In this document: positions 1 through 7,193 of the stretch, piece after piece
Layout: each line of letters opens with the position of its first letter
Numbering within the stretch: the first letter of the stretch is position 1
Source: Aurantiacibacter suaedae
Lineage (GTDB): Bacteria; Pseudomonadota; Alphaproteobacteria; Sphingomonadales; Sphingomonadaceae
Direction: 5' to 3'
NCBI RefSeq assembly: GCF_005434915.1
Contig: NZ_SKCG01000001.1
Location: 930,001-994,000, forward strand
Length of the DNA stretch: 64,000 bases
The notes under the pieces: generated by a model
Database searches by the model: none
The model's input: only the letters and a program-made list of their open reading frames with translations
Told to the model about the DNA's origin: nothing
Program-made: the position numbers and the translations under genes

Positions 1-1
1 C

Positions 2-1024
2 GCAGACCAGCCGGAAGCCAGCACTGCGCCGGCAGCCAGCGTGGCTGCGCCCGCCCGCCCTGCTTCGGACCCGCGCGAGCCGCGCACCAATCCGCTGATC
101 GCCAAGGTTGGGGAATGGAGCCGCAACCTGCTCGCACCATTGGCGGGTATTGCGATCTTTCTCGCCCTTTGGGCGGTGCTCGCACCAACAGTGCAGACCT
201 CGCTCGGCGCCCTGCCCGGCCCCATCGCCGTGGCCGAACAAGGCGTGGCGCTGTTCGACGAGTGGCAGGCGGCGAACGAACTGGAAACGCAATTTTACGC
301 CGATCAGGAAGTCCGCAATGCTGCGGCCGTGGCGGCAGGCAATACCGCCGGAGTGACGGACTTTACCTATTCCGGCCCGCCCACCTTTCTTGACCAGATC
401 ATCACCAGCCTCAAGACCGTGGCGCTCGGGTTCTTGCTGGCGACGCTGGCGGCCGTGCCTATCGGGCTGGTTTGCGGTCTTTCACCCGTGGTGAACGCGG
501 CGATCAATCCGCTGGTGCAGATCATGAAGCCGGTCAGCCCGCTGGCCTGGCTGCCGATTGTGACCATGGTGATCAGCGCGCTGGTGACCAGTGCCGACCC
601 GATGCTGGCCAAAAGCTTCATTATCTCGGCGCTGGTGGTGATGCTATGCTCGCTGTGGCCGACCCTGATCAACACCGCAGTCGGCACCGCCAGCATCGAC
701 AAGGATCTGCTCAACGTGGGCCGCGTGCTCAAGCTGGGCTGGTTTGCCAAGCTCACCAAGCTCGTGCTGCCTTCCAGCCTGCCCTATATCTTCACCGGGA
801 TGCGGCTTTCGCTCGGCGTGGGCTGGATGGTGCTGATCGCGGCGGAAATGCTCAGCCAGAACCCTGGCCTTGGCAAGTTCGTGTGGGACGAATTCCAGAA
901 CGGCTCCAGCCAGTCGCTGGCGCGGATCATGTTTGCGGTGGTGGTGATCGGCTTCATCGGCTTCGGCCTCGACCGGCTGATGATGGGGCTCGAAGCCCTC
1001 GTCTCGCGCAACAGGGGGGTGTGA
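2..1024 (+). CDS. ntrB: Nitrate-type ABC transporter permease (5' end probably outside window)
   Basis: Inner-membrane permease of a nitrate/nitrite-type ABC importer. The frame is open to the left edge of the window; the first visible start is GTG at 41, but it has no ribosome binding site and the preceding codons continue the Ala/Pro-rich N-terminus, so the true start is probably upstream. After a cytoplasmic tail comes one membrane segment, a periplasmic stretch, then the binding-protein-dependent permease domain of several helices with an EAA-like loop (LNVGRVLKLGWFAKLTKLVL) that contacts the ATPase. The stop overlaps the start of the ATPase gene by one base (TGATG), so the two are translationally coupled. 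The substrate assignment rests on the neighbouring nirBD-nasA operon; taurine or sulfonate permeases are related. The substrate-binding protein gene is not in the window and presumably lies upstream. Confidence 0.85.
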   Translation, partial: ADQPEASTAPAASVAAPARPASDPREPRTNPLIAKVGEWSRNLLAPLAGIAIFLALWAVLAPTVQTSLGALPGPIAVAEQGVALFDEWQAANELETQFYADQEVRNAAAVAAGNTAGVTDFTYSGPPTFLDQIITSLKTVALGFLLATLAAVPIGLVCGLSPVVNAAINPLVQIMKPVSPLAWLPIVTMVISALVTSADPMLAKSFIISALVVMLCSLWPTLINTAVGTASIDKDLLNVGRVLKLGWFAKLTKLVLPSSLPYIFTGMRLSLGVGWMVLIAAEMLSQNPGLGKFVWDEFQNGSSQSLARIMFAVVVIGFIGFGLDRLMMGLEALVSRNRGV

Positions 1025-2724
1025 TGATGAGCAACGCAATTCTCTCGCTCAGCGGCGTCACCAAGTCCTATGCCGGCAAGACCGGCAGCGTGACCCACGT
1101 GCTCGGCGGCATCGATCTCGAAGTGGCGGAGGGCGAATTCGTCGCCATCCTCGGCTTCTCCGGCGCGGGCAAAACCACGCTCATCAACACCATCGCCGGG
1201 CTGATCGAGCCCGATAGCGGACAGATCCTGCAACACGGCACGCAGATCAGCGGCACCGGCAAGGATCGGGGCGTCGTGTTTCAGTCGTACAGCCTGTTTC
1301 CCTGGCTGACCGTGGCGCAGAACGTGGCCCTTGCGGTGGACGCGGTGCACAAGGACCGCAGCGCCGCCGAGCGCGCCGCGCTGGTGAAGCAGAAGGTCGA
1401 ACTGGTCGGCCTCGGTCATGCCATGGACCGCAAGCCCGCGCAGCTTTCGGGCGGAATGCGTCAGCGCGTGGCGGTAGCCCGTGCCCTCGCGATGGAACCC
1501 GAAATCCTCCTGCTCGACGAACCGCTGTCGGCGCTCGATGCCCTGACCCGCGCCAAGTTGCAGGACGAGATCGAGCGTATCCGAAAGGAAGAGGGGCGCA
1601 CCATCGTGCTCGTCACCAACGATGCCGACGAGGCACTGCTGCTGGCGGACCGGGTGGCCGTGCTGACCCCGGCGCCCGCTGCCCGCATCGGCCGGATCTG
1701 GACCGTCGACGTGCCGCGTCCGCGTGACCGCGAAGCCGTGAATGACGATCCGGCGTTCCAGGCGCTGCGGCGTGAGATCGTGTCCTATCTCGGCCAGCTT
1801 AATGCCGAGAGCGGCACGGTGGGCGAAAGTGCGATCGCCCTACCCAACGTGATCCCGCTCGATCTGGTCAAGCCGGATTCCGAAGAGCCGCCGCGGGCCT
1901 ATCGCGATGCGGCGCAAAGCGCGGTCAATCAGCGCTATCTGGAGTTCTACAAGCTCGACAAGATCTACCCCACGCCCAAGGGGCCGCTCAAGGTGGTCGA
2001 CAACTTCAACCTGATCATGAACCGGGGCGAATTCATCTCGCTCATCGGGCATTCGGGCTGCGGCAAGAGCACGGTGCTGACCATGGCCGCCGGCCTCAAC
2101 GAAATCAGCGGCGGCGGCATTGTGCTCGACAACCGCGAGATTAGCGCCGCCGGGCCGGACAAGGCGGTGGTGTTCCAGGCGCCCAGCCTGATGCCCTGGC
2201 TCACCGCGCGGCAGAACGTCGCGCTCGGGGTTGAGCGGGTCTATCCCCATGCCGACAAGGGCGAGCGCCGCGATATCGTCGACTACTATCTCGACCGGGT
2301 CGGCCTTGGCGATGCCAAGGAGAAGATGGCAGCCGAAATGTCCAACGGGATGCGCCAGCGGGTCGGTATCGCGCGCGCCTTTGCCCTGAGCCCGCGGCTG
2401 CTGCTGCTCGACGAGCCATTCGGCATGCTCGACAGCCTGACCCGCTGGGACTTGCAGGACGTGCTGGTGGATACCTGGAACCGCACCGAGGTGACCGCGA
2501 TCATGGTCACCCACGATGTCGACGAGGCGATCCTGATGGCCGACCGGGTCGTGATGATGACCAACGGGCCGAACGCCACCATCGGCAAAATCCTCAAGGT
2601 CGATCTGCCGCGCCCGCGCGATCGCAAGGCGCTGCTCGATGATCCGAAGTTCTACCATTACCGGCAGGAGGTGCTGCACTTCCTCGCCGAATACGATCAC
2701 GGACCGGGCGCCAAGGCGGCCTGA
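1024..2724 (+). CDS. ntrC: Nitrate ABC transporter, two-domain ATPase (NrtC/NrtD-like fusion)
   Basis: Cytoplasmic ATPase that powers the upstream permease. The start is ATG 1024 (MMSNAILSLSG), overlapping the permease stop; an in-frame extension upstream of it only shadows the permease gene. The 566-residue protein holds two complete ABC nucleotide-binding domains in tandem. Domain 1 has Walker A GFSGAGKTT (44-52), signature LSGGMRQR and Walker B ILLLDEP. Domain 2 has Walker A GHSGCGKST (342-350), Walker B LLLLDEP and a variant signature MSNGMRQR. In cyanobacteria NrtC and NrtD are separate subunits; here both ATP sites sit on one chain, so a single gene supplies the pair. The symbol is by analogy and is not the nitrogen regulator NtrC. 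Confidence 0.87.
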   Translation: MMSNAILSLSGVTKSYAGKTGSVTHVLGGIDLEVAEGEFVAILGFSGAGKTTLINTIAGLIEPDSGQILQHGTQISGTGKDRGVVFQSYSLFPWLTVAQNVALAVDAVHKDRSAAERAALVKQKVELVGLGHAMDRKPAQLSGGMRQRVAVARALAMEPEILLLDEPLSALDALTRAKLQDEIERIRKEEGRTIVLVTNDADEALLLADRVAVLTPAPAARIGRIWTVDVPRPRDREAVNDDPAFQALRREIVSYLGQLNAESGTVGESAIALPNVIPLDLVKPDSEEPPRAYRDAAQSAVNQRYLEFYKLDKIYPTPKGPLKVVDNFNLIMNRGEFISLIGHSGCGKSTVLTMAAGLNEISGGGIVLDNREISAAGPDKAVVFQAPSLMPWLTARQNVALGVERVYPHADKGERRDIVDYYLDRVGLGDAKEKMAAEMSNGMRQRVGIARAFALSPRLLLLDEPFGMLDSLTRWDLQDVLVDTWNRTEVTAIMVTHDVDEAILMADRVVMMTNGPNATIGKILKVDLPRPRDRKALLDDPKFYHYRQEVLHFLAEYDHGPGAKAA

Positions 2725-2870
2725 GCAACCGGGTAAACAAGGGGAGAGAAGCGGCGCTTGGCAAGGGGGCCTCGCGCCGCGGGCTGAAAGCGAGAAGGTG
2801 CGCCGGCACGATCCGGCAGGTGGCGGGCAACGGGGTTCGCCTGATCCTGAATTTCGGGAGGAGAACCCCC

Positions 2871-4097
2871 ATGTTTGTTACCCGTCCTCTGATTGCCAAG
2901 CTGTTTGCCGCGACCAGCCTTACACTGATTGCTGCCCCCGCCTTCGCCAAGGTGGGCGACCCCATCCCGCTCGGAGAGGATGCCTCGCTCGATCTCCAGC
3001 TCGCCACCCGGCTGCGTTACGAGGTGGTCGATCAGGCCAACTTCCCCGATGATGCCGAAGCGCTGACCTTGCGCGCACGGCTGGGGGCAGAGCTTGCCCT
3101 CGGCAACTTCAAGGCGCTGGTCGAGGGAGAGGGCACCGCGGCGCTGTCAGGCCGCTACAACGATACGCTCGCCTTCAACGGGGTTGAGCCCTACCCAGTC
3201 GTGGCCGATCCCGAGAACCTCGAACTGAACCGCCTGCAAGTCTCCTACCTGAAGGACGGAAACGGGATCACCGTGGGCCGTCAGCGGATCAATCTGGGCA
3301 ATCAGCGCTTCGTCGGCAGCGTCGGCTGGCGGCAGAACGAGCAGACCTTCGATGCCGTGCGCGGCCAGTTCAAGAGCGGCGTCTTTTCCGCTGATGCCAC
3401 CTATGCCATCTCGCAGCGCACGATCTTCGGGGTCGATAGCCCGAACGCGTTTTTCGACGGCGATCTGATTCTGCTTAACGCCGGCATCGACACCACCAGC
3501 CTCGATGCCACGGCCTTCGCCTATGTCATCGACTATGACAGCCGCGCAGCGATGGCGAGCGAGACTTATGGCCTTATTGCCAGTTACAGCCACACGTTCG
3601 GCCCCGGCATTTCGGCAAAGCTCACCGGATCCTACGCCAGCCAGACCGACACCGGCATCAACCCGGTCGACTATAAGGCCGACTATATCCTTGCCGAGGC
3701 GAGCGGCACCGTGGCCGGCTTCACCCTGCTGGCAAGCTATGAAGAGCTGGGCAGCGATGGCGGGCGCGCGGCATTCCAGACGCCGCTTGCCACTGCCCAC
3801 GCCTTTCAAGGCTGGGCCGACCTGTTCCTGACTACGCCTGCCAATGGCGTGGTCGACTATCAGGTGTCGCTGAAGAAAAGCGTTACCCTGCCTGCTCTCG
3901 GCGCAGTGAGCGCGCAGGTGGCCTATCACCAGTTCGACAGCGCCTTTGAAAGTCTCGACTATGGCAGCGAGTGGGACGCCTCCCTCGGTTTCCGTCTCGG
4001 GCCGGTGAACTTGCTCGCCAAGTTCGCCGATTACAACGCCGACCAGTTCGGCAACGATGTGCAGAAGGTGTGGTTGCAGGCCGAATGGGGCTTCTGA
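2871..4097 (+). CDS. Outer-membrane porin-like beta-barrel (alginate-export-family type)
   Basis: The 408-residue protein starts at ATG 2871 after a clear GGGAGGAG ribosome binding site near 2857; an earlier in-frame start at 2820 lacks one. Residues 1-26 form a signal peptide ending APAFA. The rest is alternating polar/hydrophobic beta-strand sequence rich in Tyr, Phe and Gly, with an AEWGF C-terminus ending in Phe as is usual for outer-membrane barrels. It resembles the alginate-export/porin family found beside nitrate operons in sphingomonads. The likely role, inferred from position between the nitrate importer and nirB, is letting nitrate or nitrite cross the outer membrane. Alginate transport itself is unlikely, as no alginate genes are nearby. 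Confidence 0.75.
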   Translation: MFVTRPLIAKLFAATSLTLIAAPAFAKVGDPIPLGEDASLDLQLATRLRYEVVDQANFPDDAEALTLRARLGAELALGNFKALVEGEGTAALSGRYNDTLAFNGVEPYPVVADPENLELNRLQVSYLKDGNGITVGRQRINLGNQRFVGSVGWRQNEQTFDAVRGQFKSGVFSADATYAISQRTIFGVDSPNAFFDGDLILLNAGIDTTSLDATAFAYVIDYDSRAAMASETYGLIASYSHTFGPGISAKLTGSYASQTDTGINPVDYKADYILAEASGTVAGFTLLASYEELGSDGGRAAFQTPLATAHAFQGWADLFLTTPANGVVDYQVSLKKSVTLPALGAVSAQVAYHQFDSAFESLDYGSEWDASLGFRLGPVNLLAKFADYNADQFGNDVQKVWLQAEWGF

Positions 4098-4251
4098 TCG
4101 CACAAGTTGGCCGGGCACGCGATGTTGCGTTGCAATAATCGCTTGCCCGGCACGGTAAAGCTGGGGTATTCTTCCAGTTCAAGACGGGAATCGCAGGTCC
4201 AGCGTTGGGCCAGTGCAAAGCGATCCCCGCATTTTCATCAGCGTGGCAACG

Positions 4252-4299
4252 AAGCCGCCGATTGTTCCCTTCGCAGGGCACGATCAGGCGGCTTTTTCG
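4252..4299 (+). terminator. Leader hairpin plus T-run upstream of nirB (candidate antitermination site)
   Basis: In the 247-base gap before nirB, arms AAGCCGCC (4252-4259) and GGCGGCTT (4287-4294) pair exactly and are followed by a run of T, the form of an intrinsic terminator. The enclosed segment folds again: CCC/GGG around a six-base TTCGCA loop. It lies some 50 bases before the nirB start and well after the porin stop. In many proteobacteria nitrate-assimilation operons are controlled by NasT, an ANTAR protein that binds leader hairpins with hexanucleotide loops and prevents termination. That NasT acts here is inference; no nasS/nasT is in the window. Confidence 0.55.
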
Positions 4300-4344
4300 C
4301 GTGCGCATTCGATCCGCCAGCAGGCGGGAAGGAGCGGTAAGACA

Positions 4345-6834
4345 GTGAATGCGGATACAGGCTTCGCAGCGGCGAGCGCTTTGAAAGAGCGGCTTGTCGT
4401 GATCGGCAACGGAATGGCCGGGTGCCGCGCGGTGGAGGAAGTGCTCGCCCGCGATCCCGAGCGTTATGCCATCACCATCTTCGGCTCAGAGCCACGGGTG
4501 AACTACAACCGGATCATGCTCTCCCCGGTGCTGGCGGGCGAAAAGACCTTCGACGAGATCGTGATCAACGGCCCCGAGTGGTATGCCGATAATGCCATCA
4601 CGCTGGTTAGCGGCGATCCGGTCACCGCAATCGACACCGCCGCGCGCACCGTCACTTCGGCGTCCGGGCGGGTGGAGCCTTACGACAGGCTCCTGCTGGC
4701 GACCGGCTCGGATCCCTTCATCATTCCTGTGCCCGGCCACGACCTGCCCGGCGTCGTGACTTTCCGCGATCTCGACGATGTCGACAAGATGCTCGCTGCG
4801 GCAGAAAGCGGCGGCCACGCGGTGGTGATCGGCGGCGGCCTGCTGGGGCTGGAGGCGGCGCATGGCCTATCCTTGCGCGGAATGAGTGTAAGCGTGGTCC
4901 ACCTGATGCCGACCCTGATGGAGCGTCAGCTGGATGAGGCGGCGGGCTGGCTGCTGCGGCAGGAGCTGGAGCGGCGCGGACAGACCATTCTCACCGGCGC
5001 CAATACCAAGGCGATCCTCGAAGCCGATGGCTGCGTGGCGGGCGTGGAGCTGGAGGATGGCACCCGGATCAAGGCCGATATCGTGGTGATGGCCGTGGGC
5101 ATCCGCCCCGCCACCGCGCTGGCCAAGGCCGCCGGGCTGGCGGTTGAGCGCGGGATTATGGTCGACGATCACATGGTGACCAGCGATCCCGCCGTGCTGG
5201 CGGTGGGCGAATGCGTGCAGCATCGCGGCGCGTGCTACGGCCTTGTCGCGCCCTTGTGGGATATGTGCCGGAGCCTCGCTGCCTATCTCACCGATGCGCC
5301 GCAAGGCTATGAAGGCTCGGTCACGTCGACCAAGCTCAAGGTCTCGGGCATCGACCTGTTTTCCGCCGGCGACTTCTCCGGCGGCGAAGGGGCCGAGGAC
5401 ATCGTGCTGCGCGATGCGGCGCGCGGGGTCTATAAGCGGGTAGTGCTGCGCGATAACAAGGTGGTTGGCGCGGTGCTTTATGGCGATACCGCCGATGGCT
5501 CGTGGTATTTCGATCTGCTGAAGAAGGGCGAGGATGTCTCCCCCATCCGCGAGGCGCTGATCTTCGGGCAGGCCTTTGCCCAGGGCGGGGGCGCCCTTGC
5601 GGACCCTAATGCCGCCGTTGCCGCCCTTCCGGACGACGCAGAGATCTGCGGCTGCAACGGCGTATCCAAGGGCCAGGTCGTCGGCTGCATCAATGCCGGG
5701 GCGCACAGCCTCGATGCCGTGCGCAGCACCTGCAAGGCTTCGGCCAGTTGCGGATCGTGCACCGGGCTGGTCGAACGGCTGCTGGCCGTCACGCTGGGCG
5801 CCGAGGTGGAAAGCGGTCCCAAGCCTATGTGCAAGTGCACCAGCTTCACCCACGACGACGTGCGCCGCAACATCGTGGAGAAAGGCCTGCGCGCCATGCC
5901 GCAGGTGATGCAGGAGTTGCACTGGACCACGCCCGAAGGCTGCTCCAGCTGCCGCCCTGCCCTCAACTTCTATCTGCTGTGCGCCTGGCCGGGCGAATAC
6001 GAGGACGACCAGAAGAGCCGCTTCGTCAACGAGCGGCTCCACGCCAATATCCAGAAAGATGGCACCTATTCTGTCGTCCCCCGGATGTGGGGCGGCCTCA
6101 CCAACCCGCGCGAGCTGCGGGCGATTGCCGACGTGGTGGAGAAATACGACGCGCCGATGGTCAAGGTTACGGGCGGCCAGCGGCTCGATATCTTCGGCAT
6201 CAAGAAGGAGGACCTGCCCGCTGTCTGGGCCGATCTCAATGCCGCCGGGATGGTTTCGGGCCATGCCTATGGCAAGTCGCTGCGCACCGTGAAGACCTGC
6301 GTCGGCTCGGAATGGTGCCGCTTCGGCACGCAGGATTCCACCGGGCTCGGTGTGAAGATCGAGCGGATGACCTGGGGCAGCTGGATGCCGCACAAGTTCA
6401 AGATCGCCGTCTCGGGCTGCCCGCGCAACTGTGCCGAGGCCACGATCAAGGACTTCGGCGTGGTCTGCGTGGATTCGGGTTACGAGCTGCACATTGGCGG
6501 CAATGGCGGCATTCACGTGCGCGCCACCGACCTGCTGACCAAGGTCGCCACCGAAGAGGAGGCGATGGAAATGTGCGCCGCCTTCATCCAGCTTTACCGC
6601 GAGGACGCGCATTATCTCGAACGCACGGCCCCGTGGGTAGAGCGTAAGGGCGTGGACTGGGTCCGCGCGCAATTGCTCGACGATCCCGAGGCGGTCGGCA
6701 AGCTGGCGCGCCGCTTCAGCTATTCGCAGAAGTTCTCGCAGGATGATCCCTGGGCCGCCCGCGTGGCTGGAGAACGGCGCGACCTGCACGCGCACCTTGC
6801 GCAAGTGCGCCCCCTGTACCTGGAGACCGTCTGA
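4345..6834 (+). CDS. nirB: Assimilatory nitrite reductase [NAD(P)H] large subunit
   Basis: Reduces nitrite to ammonium in the cytoplasm with NAD(P)H. GTG 4345 is chosen because GGGAAGGAG sits just upstream at 4327-4334; a longer in-frame start at 4213 would run through the leader terminator. The 829-residue protein has an N-terminal FAD/NAD(P) reductase with nucleotide-binding motifs GNGMAG (21-26) and IGGGLLGLEAA (about 161-171), a BFD-like [2Fe-2S] region (CGCNG...CGSC), and a C-terminal ferredoxin-like sulfite/nitrite reductase domain whose cysteines C652-x5-C658 and C692-x3-C696 hold the [4Fe-4S]-siroheme centre. The length is normal for NirB. The stop overlaps nirD (TGATG). It opens the nirB-nirD-nasA-cobA operon. 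Confidence 0.96.
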   Translation: MNADTGFAAASALKERLVVIGNGMAGCRAVEEVLARDPERYAITIFGSEPRVNYNRIMLSPVLAGEKTFDEIVINGPEWYADNAITLVSGDPVTAIDTAARTVTSASGRVEPYDRLLLATGSDPFIIPVPGHDLPGVVTFRDLDDVDKMLAAAESGGHAVVIGGGLLGLEAAHGLSLRGMSVSVVHLMPTLMERQLDEAAGWLLRQELERRGQTILTGANTKAILEADGCVAGVELEDGTRIKADIVVMAVGIRPATALAKAAGLAVERGIMVDDHMVTSDPAVLAVGECVQHRGACYGLVAPLWDMCRSLAAYLTDAPQGYEGSVTSTKLKVSGIDLFSAGDFSGGEGAEDIVLRDAARGVYKRVVLRDNKVVGAVLYGDTADGSWYFDLLKKGEDVSPIREALIFGQAFAQGGGALADPNAAVAALPDDAEICGCNGVSKGQVVGCINAGAHSLDAVRSTCKASASCGSCTGLVERLLAVTLGAEVESGPKPMCKCTSFTHDDVRRNIVEKGLRAMPQVMQELHWTTPEGCSSCRPALNFYLLCAWPGEYEDDQKSRFVNERLHANIQKDGTYSVVPRMWGGLTNPRELRAIADVVEKYDAPMVKVTGGQRLDIFGIKKEDLPAVWADLNAAGMVSGHAYGKSLRTVKTCVGSEWCRFGTQDSTGLGVKIERMTWGSWMPHKFKIAVSGCPRNCAEATIKDFGVVCVDSGYELHIGGNGGIHVRATDLLTKVATEEEAMEMCAAFIQLYREDAHYLERTAPWVERKGVDWVRAQLLDDPEAVGKLARRFSYSQKFSQDDPWAARVAGERRDLHAHLAQVRPLYLETV

Positions 6835-7193
6835 TGCTTACCGGCAAGTGGCTCGATATCGGCCCAACCACCCAGATCCAGCCCGGCAGCGCGCGCACCC
6901 TGCCGGTTGCGGGGGGTGACGAGATCGCAGTGTTCCACACCATGCGCGGCGAGTTCTATGCGCTCGTCAACAAGTGTCCGCACAAGGCCGGACCGCTGAG
7001 CGAAGGGATCGTACACGGCGACACCGTGTCTTGCCCCTTGCACAATTGGCGCATTTCGCTGCGCACCGGCGAGGCGCAGGGCGATGACAAGGGTTGCACC
7101 CCCACCATCCCGATGAAGGTGGATGCAGGGCGCATGTTCCTGCTGCGCGAAGCGGTGATCGGCCCAGTTGCGCAAAATGGGGTTGCGGCTTGA
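6834..7193 (+). CDS. nirD: Nitrite reductase small subunit, Rieske-type
   Basis: Small partner subunit of NirB, 119 residues. It is a Rieske-fold protein that keeps both ligand pairs, CPHK and CPLHNW, so it could bind a [2Fe-2S] cluster; enterobacterial NirD often lacks these ligands. The start overlaps the nirB stop by one base and the stop overlaps the TTG start of nasA, so the three are translationally coupled. Role by family: assembly or electron transfer in the NirBD complex. Confidence 0.93.
   Translation: MLTGKWLDIGPTTQIQPGSARTLPVAGGDEIAVFHTMRGEFYALVNKCPHKAGPLSEGIVHGDTVSCPLHNWRISLRTGEAQGDDKGCTPTIPMKVDAGRMFLLREAVIGPVAQNGVAA

Noticed and set aside
41..41. GTG 41 as the start of the nitrate permease
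   Set aside because: No ribosome binding site, and the frame stays open to the window edge with similar composition, so a start outside the window is more likely.
4106..4128. Possible sigma-54 promoter before nirB (GGGCACG...TTGC)
   Set aside because: The spacing between the GG and GC elements is one base too long for the -24/-12 consensus.
4867..6804. 645-codon open frame on the minus strand
   Set aside because: Lies wholly antisense to nirB; no family motif, no ribosome binding site; typical of high-G+C shadow frames.
7094..7189. N-terminal extension of nasA
   Set aside because: It overlaps nirD in another frame and lacks similarity to NasA; TTG 7190 fits the family N-terminus.
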